Positions 24,607-35,123 of a DNA stretch of 64,000 nt are shown piece by piece. The first letter of the stretch is position 1; every line of letters begins with the position of its first letter. The position numbers and the translations under genes are program-made. The notes under the pieces are model-generated. The model made no database searches, was not told the DNA's origin, and saw nothing but the letters and a program-made list of their open reading frames with translations. This stretch comes from JACVRW01 sp963751835 (GTDB taxonomy: Bacteria; Actinomycetota; Thermoleophilia; Solirubrobacterales; Thermoleophilaceae), in the NCBI GenBank assembly GCA_963751835.1, contig CAVVWD010000001.1, forward strand, positions 34,912-98,911, in the 5' to 3' direction.

Positions 24607-25388
24607 GAGCGGTGTCCGTCAGTCCGGACGCGCTCGTCGTGACGAGCGCGTTCTGGCAGACGAACGCTGTGGCGCTGCGCGCGGGCGGGGAGGCCGTGCT
24701 GATCGACTCTCCCTATCTCCCGGACGAGCTCGACGCCGTCCCCGGGCTGCTCGCCGGCGCGGGCTTCGAGCCCGACGGCCTGCTCGCGACGCACGCGGAC
24801 TTCGACCATCTGCTCGGGCGGCTCGCCTTTCCGGGCCTGACCCTGGGGCTCGGGGAGTCCTCGGTCGAGCGGCTGCGGCGCGAGCCCGGGCAGGCCCAGC
24901 GCGAGCTGCGCGACTACGACGCCCAGTTCTACCTGTCCCGGTCTGGGCCGCTGGCGCTGGGCCAGGTCCAGGGATTGCCGGTGCCGGGCCGCGTCGACCT
25001 GGGCTCGGGCGAAGGAGCCATCGAGCTCGAGCTGCACCCGGCCGAGGGCCACACTTCCGACGGGATGGCGCTGCTCGCCGAGCCGCTCGGCCTGCTGGTG
25101 GTGGGCGACTACCTCTCCGACGTGGAGATCCCGTGGCTATCGGACGGCGGCTCGCTCGCGGATTACCGGGCCACGCTGGCGCGCCTCGCCCCGCTGCTGG
25201 AGCGGGCGTCGACGGTCGTGCCGGGCCACGGGGCGCCGCACGCGCGCGTCGACGCGCTGCGGTTGCTCGACGAGGACGTCGACTATCTCGATGCGCTCGA
25301 GCGCGGGGAGGAGCGCGGGGCGTTGCCCGCCGGCCGCGACACGAAGGCCCAGCGCAAGATCCACGCGGAGAACCTCAGCGTGGCCTAG
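24603..25388 (+). CDS. Metallo-beta-lactamase-fold hydrolase
   Basis: 261 residues. The metal motif is ATHADFDHLLG, where the first His of HxHxDH keeps the order H-A-D-F-D-H. Further ligands are HPAEGHTSDGM, VVGDYLSD and VVPGHGAP. The C-terminus (DTKAQRKIHAENLSVA) is typical of small MBL proteins in actinobacteria. The start is TTG 24603 (TTGA overlap with the HAD gene) or GTG 24612. Its stop codon shares CTAG with the convergent dehydrogenase stop. The substrate is unknown. Confidence 0.87.
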   Translation: MRAVSVSPDALVVTSAFWQTNAVALRAGGEAVLIDSPYLPDELDAVPGLLAGAGFEPDGLLATHADFDHLLGRLAFPGLTLGLGESSVERLRREPGQAQRELRDYDAQFYLSRSGPLALGQVQGLPVPGRVDLGSGEGAIELELHPAEGHTSDGMALLAEPLGLLVVGDYLSDVEIPWLSDGGSLADYRATLARLAPLLERASTVVPGHGAPHARVDALRLLDEDVDYLDALERGEERGALPAGRDTKAQRKIHAENLSVA

Positions 25389-26401
25389 CTGCGCTCGATC
25401 ACCAGCTTGCGCTCGGGTTGCCGGACCGCCTCCGGCGCCTCCTCCCAGTCCACAACGCGGCTCGTGACGAGCCCGGGACGCAGCCTCCCCTCGAGCACCA
25501 GCTCGAGGATCGCCGGGATCGTGGGGCGGGCCTGCGCGCGCCCGATGTGGAAGTTCACGCCGCGCGTGTACATCTCGAGCAACGGCATCGGGGTCTCGGG
25601 CTCGAAGAGGATCCCGACGCTCGTGCAGTCGCCGCCCGGCTCGGTCGAGCGCAGCGCGCAGGCGAGGCTCTCGCGGGTGGCGCCCGCGTCGACGGTGATC
25701 GCGTAGGAGCCGAGCTTCCGTGGGGGCGGGCCCTCGTGCACGTGTGCCCCGAGCTCCTCCGCCACTCGCAGCCGCTCGGGGTCCTCGTCCAGGTACGTCA
25801 CCCGGCTCGCCCCGAGTGCGTGCGCGGCGTCGACCGCGTAGAGGCCGATGCTGGGTGCGCCGCCTCCGACGATCAGCACGTCCGCGCCCGGCCGGTGCTC
25901 GAGCGGGTGCGCCACGGTCCGCCAGCCGTCCGGGATGTTGTCGCTCGCGCTCGCAACCGTGGCCGGGGAGAGGTCATCAGGGATCGGCACGAGCATGTGG
26001 TCGGCGAACGGCACCCGCACGAGGTCCGAGAGCGCGCCGCCCCAGTCGCCGCCGAAGGCGCCGAAGCCGAACATCGAGTTCTCCGGGACGGTCAGGCAAT
26101 CTCCGGTCTGGCCGCGCATGCAGCGCTCGCACTCGCCGCAGGAGATCTGAAACGGCACCACAGCCCGCGTGCCGACCTCGATCTCGGTCATGTCCCCAAC
26201 CTGCACGACCTCCGCCACGAACTCGTGCCCGAGCGCGATCGGAGCCGGCATCGGGGCCGCGCCCCTAACGATGCTGATGTCGAGGTCGCAGAGCGCGACG
26301 GCGAGCGGCCGCACCATCGCGTCGTTCGCCTCGTGCAGCAACGGGTCGGGTGCCTCCTGCCACTCGACGCTGCGGTCATCCGTGATCGTCAGCTGCCTCA
26401 T
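25385..26401 (-). CDS. Zinc-dependent medium-chain alcohol dehydrogenase-like protein
   Basis: 338-residue MDR protein. Catalytic zinc region: CDLDISIVRG...ALGHEFVAEVV. Structural zinc cysteines: SCGECERCMRGQTGDC. Rossmann region: VLIVGGGAPSIGLYAVDAAHALGA. The usual catalytic Cys is in ALCDLD. Substrate not determined. It is the last gene of a minus-strand run that starts with the biotin carboxylase, but a 76-bp gap separates it from the GyrI-like gene. Confidence 0.9.
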   Translation of the reverse strand: MRQLTITDDRSVEWQEAPDPLLHEANDAMVRPLAVALCDLDISIVRGAAPMPAPIALGHEFVAEVVQVGDMTEIEVGTRAVVPFQISCGECERCMRGQTGDCLTVPENSMFGFGAFGGDWGGALSDLVRVPFADHMLVPIPDDLSPATVASASDNIPDGWRTVAHPLEHRPGADVLIVGGGAPSIGLYAVDAAHALGASRVTYLDEDPERLRVAEELGAHVHEGPPPRKLGSYAITVDAGATRESLACALRSTEPGGDCTSVGILFEPETPMPLLEMYTRGVNFHIGRAQARPTIPAILELVLEGRLRPGLVTSRVVDWEEAPEAVRQPERKLVIERS

Positions 26402-26477
26402 GCCGCGGGATCCTCTCGCAAGTCGCGGCTTCCCGGGAGTGAGCCCCGGGCACCGCCGCCCTCAGCCAGCCACGCTG

Positions 26478-27014
26478 TCAGCCGTCGACGATCAGGAAAG
26501 CGAGCTCCGTCTCCCACTTGGAGTAATCGGGCTCGGTGCCCGGGCTCACCCGAAGATGCTCTACCCCGCACGGGAGCGCGCGACCACGCTTGCTCTCGTG
26601 GCTGTACACGATCCCGTGCCGCTCGGCCCATTCGATCAGAGCCGCCCGCTCGTCGCCCAGGTCCCACTCGGTCTCGCTGCGATATGGACCGACGTGCAGC
26701 ATCGTGAGGTAGCGGCCCGCCGGCAGGGCGTCATGCCGAACGCGCTCGTCGGCGGGTACCTCGCCGACCACCGGCACGGCCACCTCGAGCTCGAGCGGCT
26801 CGCCGCCGGCGTCAACCTCGTGGGTCCGGATGAAAGGCGGGCCGGCGGGTGTGACCCCGTGGCGGCGCAGCCACCCGAACAGCTCGGGGAACGCCGGATC
26901 GACGGCGGCCGGCACCCCACTGGTCACGTGGCACCAGACGCCGAGGTAGGGCTGCGCGGCGCGCTCCTCGATCTGCGGCGTGCGAGCATCGACGGACTCG
27001 GTTGTGTCGGTCAT
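26478..27014 (-). CDS. GyrI-like / AraC effector-binding domain protein
   Basis: 178 residues. The stand-alone GyrI-like (SOUL-related) fold is suggested by LPAGRYLTMLHVGPYRSETEWDLGDE near residue 105 and a terminal pattern TEPDYSKWETELAFLIVDG. Such proteins bind or hydrolyse small hydrophobic cyclic compounds. There is no DNA-binding domain. It lies downstream of the MFS transporter, so a role in handling the same compound is possible. Confidence 0.8.
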   Translation of the reverse strand: MTDTTESVDARTPQIEERAAQPYLGVWCHVTSGVPAAVDPAFPELFGWLRRHGVTPAGPPFIRTHEVDAGGEPLELEVAVPVVGEVPADERVRHDALPAGRYLTMLHVGPYRSETEWDLGDERAALIEWAERHGIVYSHESKRGRALPCGVEHLRVSPGTEPDYSKWETELAFLIVDG

Positions 27015-27081
27015 GTTCTGTGTGACCCGGCCGGCGTCACTAACTCATCGGTGGCTCGCTCGTCGCGAGCGGCCGGGGCCG

Positions 27082-28269
27082 CTAGTCGGGCACCGGCTCC
27101 GGCACGCGCAGCACTGGTTCGGCGAGCGGGTCCTGCACGCGCGCGATCAGCAGCGCCGAGATCGCCATGCCCGCGAACAGCACGAAGCCGAGCGCGCCGA
27201 AATCCGCCAGGGCCAGCACGCCGCCGCCCGCCGCCGCGCCGATCATGTAGCCGAGCTGCGAGCTCGCCGTGCGGGCGCCCATCATCGCTCCCGGTCGTCC
27301 TGGGAGCTGGGCGAGGCCGAGCGCGCTGGCCGCGGTCGAGCGCAGCGCGGCGAACATGGCCATCGCGCAGAAGAGGCCGAGCGTGAACCACACTGACGGC
27401 GTCAGGTTGAGCACCGGAACCAGGATCGTGCCCATCAGCAGGGCCGACACGACAATCAGCGCCTTGCGCGGGACGCGTTCGGTGAGCCGGGCCGTATTCG
27501 TCGAGACGACGAGGAACACGATCGAGCCGACAGACAGCAGGAACCCCACCTCGGACTCGTCCACCCCGTAGTTCTCGATGTAGAACGCCCCCGCGTACGT
27601 CAGCTCGGCGGTCCAGGCCGAGTAGGCGACCAGCTCGGCGGTGCTCCAACGGCGAGCCGAGGGGTCGCGGAAGACCGCCGCGAGCCCGTCCCGCGCACCG
27701 CCGGCCTCGCCGCTTCGCCGGCCCCGCGGCGCGAGCGTGGCCGCCGCCAGCGCCAGTCCCGCGATCACGGCAGGCACCAGATAGGCGAGCCGCCATGAGC
27801 CGCCTTCGGCCAAAAGCCCGATCACCGGGTTGCCCACTATCCACGCGACCGACTGCGCCCCCACCACCCAGCCGACCGCCCAGGCGGCCTGCTCCGCCCC
27901 GAAGTAGGCGGGCACGCCGGCGAAGCCCGCGGAGAGCAGGCATGCCACCCCGATGCCGGTGACCAGATGGGCGGCGTAGAAGGGGAGCAGCGAGGGAGCG
28001 GCGGCGGTGAGCCCGGCGCCCGCGAGCGCGAACAGCGCCCCGGCAAGGAGCAGCGGCCGCACGCCCGCCCGGTCGATCAGCGGCCCGATCGCGAGCGAGA
28101 CCGCGACCGCCGTGGCGGCGAGCACCGACCGGGCGAGGCCGACCTCGCTGAGGCTTGCGTCCAGGTCGCGCCCGATCTCGACCATGATCGGGGCGAGAAC
28201 GACAATCGAGGACTGGGTCGCGACTGTCGCCAGCACGAGCGGCAGGAGCGCCCGGCCGCGAGTGCTCAC
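27082..28269 (-). CDS. Major facilitator superfamily transporter
   Basis: 395 residues with about 12 membrane helices. GPLIDRAGVRPLLLAG fits the loop 2-3 signature, and the two halves are separated by a basic loop at about 175-200 (APRGRRSGEAGGARDG). It is most like drug/metabolite efflux MFS proteins; the substrate is unknown. Its GTG start overlaps the FAD oxidoreductase stop by 4 bp. Confidence 0.88.
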   Translation of the reverse strand: MSTRGRALLPLVLATVATQSSIVVLAPIMVEIGRDLDASLSEVGLARSVLAATAVAVSLAIGPLIDRAGVRPLLLAGALFALAGAGLTAAAPSLLPFYAAHLVTGIGVACLLSAGFAGVPAYFGAEQAAWAVGWVVGAQSVAWIVGNPVIGLLAEGGSWRLAYLVPAVIAGLALAAATLAPRGRRSGEAGGARDGLAAVFRDPSARRWSTAELVAYSAWTAELTYAGAFYIENYGVDESEVGFLLSVGSIVFLVVSTNTARLTERVPRKALIVVSALLMGTILVPVLNLTPSVWFTLGLFCAMAMFAALRSTAASALGLAQLPGRPGAMMGARTASSQLGYMIGAAAGGGVLALADFGALGFVLFAGMAISALLIARVQDPLAEPVLRVPEPVPD

Positions 28270-29369
28270 GAGCCGGCCGTGCGCAGCGCTCGCGAGGCCT
28301 CCCGCGCCGCGAGCCCGAAGCGCGGCTCGGGCTCCACCTCTCCACGCAGGACGGCAGCCACCTGCTCGGCGAAGGCCGGGCCGTGCTTATAGCCGTGGCC
28401 GGAGCCGCCACCGAGCAGCCATACCCGCTCGTGCTCCGGGTGGCGGGCGAACAGGAAGTTCGCGTCCGGCGTTAGCGAGTAGTGGCAGACGGGCGCCGAG
28501 CGCACGCTCGCGCCCGCGAGCGCGGGGAAGCGGTAGCCCAGGTAAGCGGACGAGCGCCGGGTCCGCTCGTCGGTGGCCCGCTCGGGCCGCTCGTCCGGGT
28601 CGATTTCCGGGCCCTCGGCGTCGTTCGACACCTTCATCCCGTGCGGCTCGACGAGCCCGTGGCCGTAGAAGGAGCTGTCGAAGTCGAGCCAGCCCGGCAC
28701 GGACGGGGTGGCCCACTCCGGCGGCGTATCGAACAGGCATACGTCCTGGCGCGTGACCCTCAGCCGCACCAGCGCGGGGAAGAGGCGTGCGAGCCAGGCG
28801 CCACAGGCCCAGATCACGTGGTCGGCTTCGAGCACCCGCCCGGCTGCCAGCGACACCCCCTCGCCGGCGGGCGAGGCAAGCGCCCGCTCCTCTCGCAGCC
28901 CGCCCTCGCGTGCCCGGGCCACGAGTGCCCGCACACCGTCCCCGGCGCGCAGCACTCCGGCCTCCGGCTCGAACAGCCCGAACTCGAGGTCATCGACACG
29001 TAGGCTCGGGAACAGACGCGCGGCCTCGGCCGGCTCGAGCCGCTCGACGGGAATGCCGGCGGCGCGCATCGCCTCCTCGCTGTTCGCCTCCCAGCCGCCG
29101 TCCCGGTGGACGAACCACACGACGCCGGCCTCGATCAGAACGCCGCGGCCCAGCTCGCGCCACAGCGATCGGCCCCTGTACGCAAGTTCTGTGTAAAGCT
29201 GGTCGGCGCCGTGCGAGTAGCGCAGCATGCGCGTCTCGCCGCCCGACTCCGAGCGCGGGTCCCCAGGCTCGTACCGGTCGACGAGCGTGACCTCCCACGC
29301 GTCGCGCACGAGGCGGTCGGCCAGCGCCGAACCGAAGATCCCGGCACCGACGACGAGTGCCGACGGCAC
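28266..29369 (-). CDS. FAD-dependent oxidoreductase of the DAO/sarcosine oxidase family
   Basis: 367 residues. The FAD-binding motif is LVVGAGIFGSALADRLVRD with the following Asp/Glu strand TLVDR. DAO-type features: ESGGETRMLRYSHG near residue 41, EPEAGVLRAGDGVRAL, and the C-terminal WLLGGGSGHGYKHGPAFAEQVA. The cysteine that binds FAD in sarcosine oxidases is not evident. It sits 4 bp after the biotin carboxylase gene and overlaps the MFS gene. Confidence 0.9.
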   Translation of the reverse strand: MPSALVVGAGIFGSALADRLVRDAWEVTLVDRYEPGDPRSESGGETRMLRYSHGADQLYTELAYRGRSLWRELGRGVLIEAGVVWFVHRDGGWEANSEEAMRAAGIPVERLEPAEAARLFPSLRVDDLEFGLFEPEAGVLRAGDGVRALVARAREGGLREERALASPAGEGVSLAAGRVLEADHVIWACGAWLARLFPALVRLRVTRQDVCLFDTPPEWATPSVPGWLDFDSSFYGHGLVEPHGMKVSNDAEGPEIDPDERPERATDERTRRSSAYLGYRFPALAGASVRSAPVCHYSLTPDANFLFARHPEHERVWLLGGGSGHGYKHGPAFAEQVAAVLRGEVEPEPRFGLAAREASRALRTAGS

Positions 29370-29373
29370 GGGT

Positions 29374-31134
<1,761 letters not shown>

Positions 31135-31162
31135 CGGGGGCCGGGAGGTTATCGACGCACTC

Positions 31163-31175
31163 CATAATGGGATGA
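31163..31175 (+). promoter_or_regulatory. Leaderless promoter -10 box of TAP-like peptidase gene
   Basis: CATAAT (31163-31168) is followed by 7 bases and GTG 31176. It is one of the most AT-rich hexamers in the local sequence. Confidence 0.5.
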
Positions 31176-33089
31176 GTGAAGAAGGCCGCCGCTCCGGTTG
31201 CCGCCGCGGCGGCTGCGCTCGCGCTCGCGGCGCCCGCCGAGGCCGGCTTGCAGTTCGAGCGCTGCGGTCTTTTCGGATTCCAGTGCGCGCGCCTGACCGT
31301 CCCGCTCGATCGGGCGGGCGCCGTTCCAGGCCGGGTCTCGCTGTTTGTCAAGCGGGTCCGTGCGCGCGTCCGGCCCGCCCGCGGCGCCCTGTTCGTCCTG
31401 GCCGGCGGACCGGGGCAGTCAGCCACGGCGTCTTTCGGCGGCGACGCCCTGTCCATCCTGCACCCCACCTACCGGCGGCGCGACCTGATCATCCTCGACC
31501 AGCGCGGGACGGGGAGATCGGGCCTCCTGCGCTGTCGCCCCCTCGAGCGCGCCAACCTGCTCAAAGCCGGCGCGGCGGCGGGCCGCTGCGCGGCCGTGCT
31601 CGGGCCGCGACGGGCGTTCTACACGAGCCGTGACTCCGTCGAGGACATCGAGGCGATCCGGCTCGCGCTCGGATACGAGCGCATCGCGCTGTTCGGAACC
31701 TCGTACGGGACGAAGGTCGCGCTCGGCTACGCGCTCGGCCACCCGGCGAACGTCGAGCGTCTCGTGCTCGACTCGGTGGTCGAAGCCGAGGGCCCGAACG
31801 GGCTCTACCTCGACACCCTCGAAGCCGTGCCACGCGTCCTGCGAGCGCTGTGCCGTTCGGGCTGCAGGGCGTTCACCGATGACCCGGTGGCCGACGTGCG
31901 GAGGCTGGTCGGGCGGCTGGCGCGGCGGCCGCTGCGGGGCCGGGTCGTGGGTCCCCGCGGGCGGGTCCTGCGCCGGTCGATGGACCGCGGAGACCTGTTT
32001 GCGGTCCTCCTCGGAGGCGATCTCAACCCCGGGCTCAGGGCGAGCTTTCCGGGCGCCGTCCGCGCGGCGCTTGCCGGCGACGCCGCCCCGCTGCTCCGCC
32101 TACGGTCGCGGGCCTTCGCGGTCGACGGCACCCCGCCGCCACCGGGGGTGCTGAGCTCGATGCTCTACACCGCGACGACGTGCGAGGAGACGCGCTTCCC
32201 GTGGCTTCGCGCAACTCCGCCGGAAGAGGCATTGCGGCGAGCGCAGGCAGAGGCCACGGCGGCGATCCTTCCTGATGACGCGTTCGATCCGTTCGACCGC
32301 GCCACCGCGGTCGATAACGACCTGATCGAGCTCTGCGGGCACTGGCCGGCGGCCGCCGCCGCGCCGGATTTCGCCCCCGGCCCGCTCCCGGACGTGCCGG
32401 TGCTTCTGATGGAGGGCCAGGACGACCTTCGCACTCCGGTGGAGAATGCCCGCCGCGTCGCGGACCAGTTCCGGCGCTCACGACTGCTCGTCGCACCGGA
32501 GACCGGCCACGGGGCGCTCGGCGCCGACCGCTGCGCGAATGCGGCCTTCGCGAGGTTCATGCAGGGCAAGCGGTTCAGGACGAGCTGCCCCGGCGGGCCG
32601 CGGCTCTTCCCTGCGACGCCGCCCCCGCCGGCTCGCCTCGGCCGGGTGCGCCCCGTTGCGGGCGTGGCGGGGGTGCGCGGTCGCCTTCTGGCCGCCATCG
32701 AGCTGACCCTGCATGACGTCGGCGACGATGCGCTCACCGCCCAGATCTTCGATCCCGAGGATCCCGACCTCGCCCGGGGCGGAGGCCTCCGCGCGGGCAG
32801 CTACCGCGTGGACCTGGCTCTGACTCTCCAGCTCCGCCGCCTGGCGTTCGTGCCCGGCGTGCGGCTGACCGGCCGTGTGAAGAGCTTCTTCCGTTCACGG
32901 CGACGGCGCGGCCGCATCCGCGTGCTCGGAGGACGGGGTGTGCCGAGCGGCGTGGTCACGATCCGAGGGAGTCGCGTCCGCGGGACGCTCGGCGCCCGCC
33001 GCGTGAGCGCCCGGCTCGACCCGACCCCGCAGGCCGCCAGGGTCCGCTCGATCGCATCGGTTCCTACCGCTTCACCGCGAACTCCATGA
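31176..33089 (+). CDS. Secreted alpha/beta hydrolase, TAP-like tripeptidyl aminopeptidase family
   Basis: 637 residues. A signal peptide of about 24 residues. The hydrolase core has the oxyanion loop LAGGPGQSA, the DQRGTGRSG strand, nucleophile Ser in FGTSYGTK, acid Asp in MEGQDDLRTPVENA and His in ETGHGALG. An atypical extension from about 460 to the end is Arg/Gly-rich and may form a beta domain (VAGVRGRLLAAIELTLHD, VVTIRGSRVRGTLG). It probably releases peptides or amino acids outside the cell. The 3' end overlaps the convergent DHFR-like gene by 26 bp. Confidence 0.88.
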   Translation: MKKAAAPVAAAAAALALAAPAEAGLQFERCGLFGFQCARLTVPLDRAGAVPGRVSLFVKRVRARVRPARGALFVLAGGPGQSATASFGGDALSILHPTYRRRDLIILDQRGTGRSGLLRCRPLERANLLKAGAAAGRCAAVLGPRRAFYTSRDSVEDIEAIRLALGYERIALFGTSYGTKVALGYALGHPANVERLVLDSVVEAEGPNGLYLDTLEAVPRVLRALCRSGCRAFTDDPVADVRRLVGRLARRPLRGRVVGPRGRVLRRSMDRGDLFAVLLGGDLNPGLRASFPGAVRAALAGDAAPLLRLRSRAFAVDGTPPPPGVLSSMLYTATTCEETRFPWLRATPPEEALRRAQAEATAAILPDDAFDPFDRATAVDNDLIELCGHWPAAAAAPDFAPGPLPDVPVLLMEGQDDLRTPVENARRVADQFRRSRLLVAPETGHGALGADRCANAAFARFMQGKRFRTSCPGGPRLFPATPPPPARLGRVRPVAGVAGVRGRLLAAIELTLHDVGDDALTAQIFDPEDPDLARGGGLRAGSYRVDLALTLQLRRLAFVPGVRLTGRVKSFFRSRRRRGRIRVLGGRGVPSGVVTIRGSRVRGTLGARRVSARLDPTPQAARVRSIASVPTASPRTP

Positions 33090-33660
33090 AGGTTGCCCAC
33101 CGGGACTGCCGCACGCCCCGGTTCTCCAGGTCGAGCGACTTCGTGAAGTCCTCGAAGAGGTGCTTGCCGCCTCCGAGGATGACCGGCGCGACGATGATGC
33201 CGAGCTCGTCGACGATGCCGGCATCGAGCCCCTGCCGGATCACCTCGCCGCCGCCGCCGATGCTCACGTCCTTGTCCCCGGCGGCCTCCTTCGCCCGGTC
33301 GATCGCTTCCTCGAAGTCTCCGACGAAGCTGAACTCGCCGGTATCGGGCTCCTCCTCCGGCCGGTGGGTGACCACGAAGACGGGCACGCCGAACGGGTTC
33401 TTGTCGCCCCAGTGCCCCGCGGCCTCGTACATGCTGCGGCCGATGACGATCGCGCCGACTCGCGCCATGATCTCGTTCAGGTACTCGGCGTCCTCGCCTT
33501 CGGGCTCGCCCTGCGGCTCGTTCTCGTAGCTCCATGGGCCGCCGAAAACCCAGTAGTGCAGGCGCTCCCCGCCTTCGCCGAGGCCCTTGCCCGGGCCGTC
33601 GTCCGGTCCGGTGATGTAGCCGTCCACCGAGGTCGTGATCCCCGCGATTACCTTCGCCAT
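33064..33660 (-). CDS. Dihydrofolate reductase/RibD C-terminal family protein
   Basis: 198 residues. TTSVDGYITGPDD at the N-terminus, AIVIGRSMYEAAGHWG, VTHRP, SIGGGGEVIRQGLDAGIVDELGI and APVILGGGKHLFED match the RibD_C/YyaP-like family of NADPH-dependent reductases. It is not the housekeeping DHFR; the substrate is unknown. The upstream region has a palindrome at 33715-33734. Confidence 0.9.
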   Translation of the reverse strand: MAKVIAGITTSVDGYITGPDDGPGKGLGEGGERLHYWVFGGPWSYENEPQGEPEGEDAEYLNEIMARVGAIVIGRSMYEAAGHWGDKNPFGVPVFVVTHRPEEEPDTGEFSFVGDFEEAIDRAKEAAGDKDVSIGGGGEVIRQGLDAGIVDELGIIVAPVILGGGKHLFEDFTKSLDLENRGVRQSRWATFMEFAVKR

Positions 33661-33714
33661 CCGAGCTCACCTCATTCGCGCCGTCGTGCCTTGAGCATAG
33701 GCAGGCCCGTCTCG

Positions 33715-33734
33715 CAGTGGCGCTTGCGCCACTG
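33715..33734. promoter_or_regulatory. 20-bp palindrome between P450 and DHFR-like genes
   Basis: CAGTGGCGC-TT-GCGCCACTG is a perfect 9-bp inverted repeat. On the minus strand it lies between a TTGACA (33738-33733) and a TATGCT (33699-33694) 33 bases apart. It could be an operator of the DHFR-like gene or the terminator of the P450 gene, which ends at 33777 on the same strand. Confidence 0.45.
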
Positions 33735-33776
33735 TCAAGTTTCGCCCGCGACGGGCGCTGAGCACCCGCGTTCCCG

Positions 33777-35105
33777 TCAGGCGGCCAGCACCGCGTCGCG
33801 CTCAGGCTCTCGCGCCCGCGTCTGCGCCACGATCTCGCCGCCGCGCGCAGGGGTAAGGAAGATCGCGCGCCGGTTCGGGCGCTCGGGCCGCGTGTCCGCG
33901 GGACGGAGCTCGAGCCGGCGGGCGAGCGTCTGCAGCACGATCCGCATCTCGAGCTGCGCGAAGCTCGCCCCGATGCAGCGCCGGACGCCGCCGCCGAACG
34001 GGATCCAGGTGTAGGTCCCTCCCTGCCCCTCGAGGAAGCGCTCGGGCCGGAAGGCGAGTGGGTCCGGATACACGTCCGCGCGCCGGTGCATCAGGTAGAT
34101 GCAGGGCGCCAGGTTCACTCCCGCCGGCAGCAGCCGGCCGCCGATCTCCATCGGCTCCTTCAGCCGCCGCAGCACGATCGAGACGGTCGGCCGCAGCCGC
34201 AGCGTCTCCTTGACCACGGCGTCGGCGTATTCGTCGTCGCCGTCGCGTAGGCGCTCGAGCATCTCCGGGTGCCGAACGAGCCGTTCGAGCGCCCACGTCA
34301 GCGAGGTCGCCGTGGTCTCGTGGCCGGCCACCAGCAGCGTCACGAGTTCGTCGCGCAGCTCCTGGTCCGACATCGGGCTGCCGTCCTCGTGCCGGGCCTG
34401 AAGCAGGAGCGACATGATGTCCTCGCGCTGCTCGAGGTCGCCGGCGTTGCGGCGTGCGCGGATCTCGTCGTACACGAGCGAGTCGGCCGGTTCGAGCACG
34501 CGCCGGAACAGCTTCATGCGCGCCACACGCTTGGGCCCGAGCGCAGCGAGCAGGCCCATGCGGCGAGGGTCGCCGCTCCAACTGAGAGCGTCCGACAGCG
34601 ATGCTCCGAGGCGCTCCTTGCGCTCCCCGTCCTGGACGCCGAAGACCGTTCGCATGATCACCTCGAGGGTGAGCGCCTGCATGCTGGGCAGGGCTCTCAG
34701 CGGGCGCCCGAGCGGCCAGCGGTCAAGCTCGGCTCGGGCGACCTCGGCGATCGTGCCGGCGTATCCCTTGAGTCGATCGCCGTGGAAAGGAGGCAGCATC
34801 AGCTTGCGCTGGCTCATGTGGGCGGCGTCGTCGAGGAGCAGCACGGAGTTGGTGCCGAGCACCGGCAGCAGCACGATGTTGGCCTCGCCGGCGTGGAGCA
34901 GCCGCGGGTCGCCCGTGAACACCTGTTTGACGGCATCGGGCTCGCTGAGGAAGACCCAGGTGCCCTCGTGGGTGATCTTGAGTGTGAAGCTGTCGCCGTA
35001 GCGGCGCCTGCACTCCTCCATGTAGGCGGAGGGGCGGACGAGCCAGCGGAGCGTCTGGAGTGCTCGAGGGGTCGTCGGGCCGGGCGGAAGCGTGGGGTTC
35101 ACCAC
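33777..35105 (-). CDS. Cytochrome P450
   Basis: 442 residues. The I-helix motif is LLVAGHETTATSL, the ExxR motif is KETLRLRP, PERF is in AFRPERFLEG, and the heme-binding loop is FGGGVRRCIGASFAQLEMRI with Cys near residue 384. The length and N-terminal start (NPTLPPGPTTPRALQTLRW) fit soluble bacterial P450s that resemble the CYP110/CYP4-like group. No ferredoxin gene is adjacent. It lies 18 bp after aroF-like, TauE-like and cys genes on the same strand, so it may be read with them. Confidence 0.93.
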   Translation of the reverse strand: MVNPTLPPGPTTPRALQTLRWLVRPSAYMEECRRRYGDSFTLKITHEGTWVFLSEPDAVKQVFTGDPRLLHAGEANIVLLPVLGTNSVLLLDDAAHMSQRKLMLPPFHGDRLKGYAGTIAEVARAELDRWPLGRPLRALPSMQALTLEVIMRTVFGVQDGERKERLGASLSDALSWSGDPRRMGLLAALGPKRVARMKLFRRVLEPADSLVYDEIRARRNAGDLEQREDIMSLLLQARHEDGSPMSDQELRDELVTLLVAGHETTATSLTWALERLVRHPEMLERLRDGDDEYADAVVKETLRLRPTVSIVLRRLKEPMEIGGRLLPAGVNLAPCIYLMHRRADVYPDPLAFRPERFLEGQGGTYTWIPFGGGVRRCIGASFAQLEMRIVLQTLARRLELRPADTRPERPNRRAIFLTPARGGEIVAQTRAREPERDAVLAA

Positions 35106-35123
35106 CCAAACCGTACGGGACCC

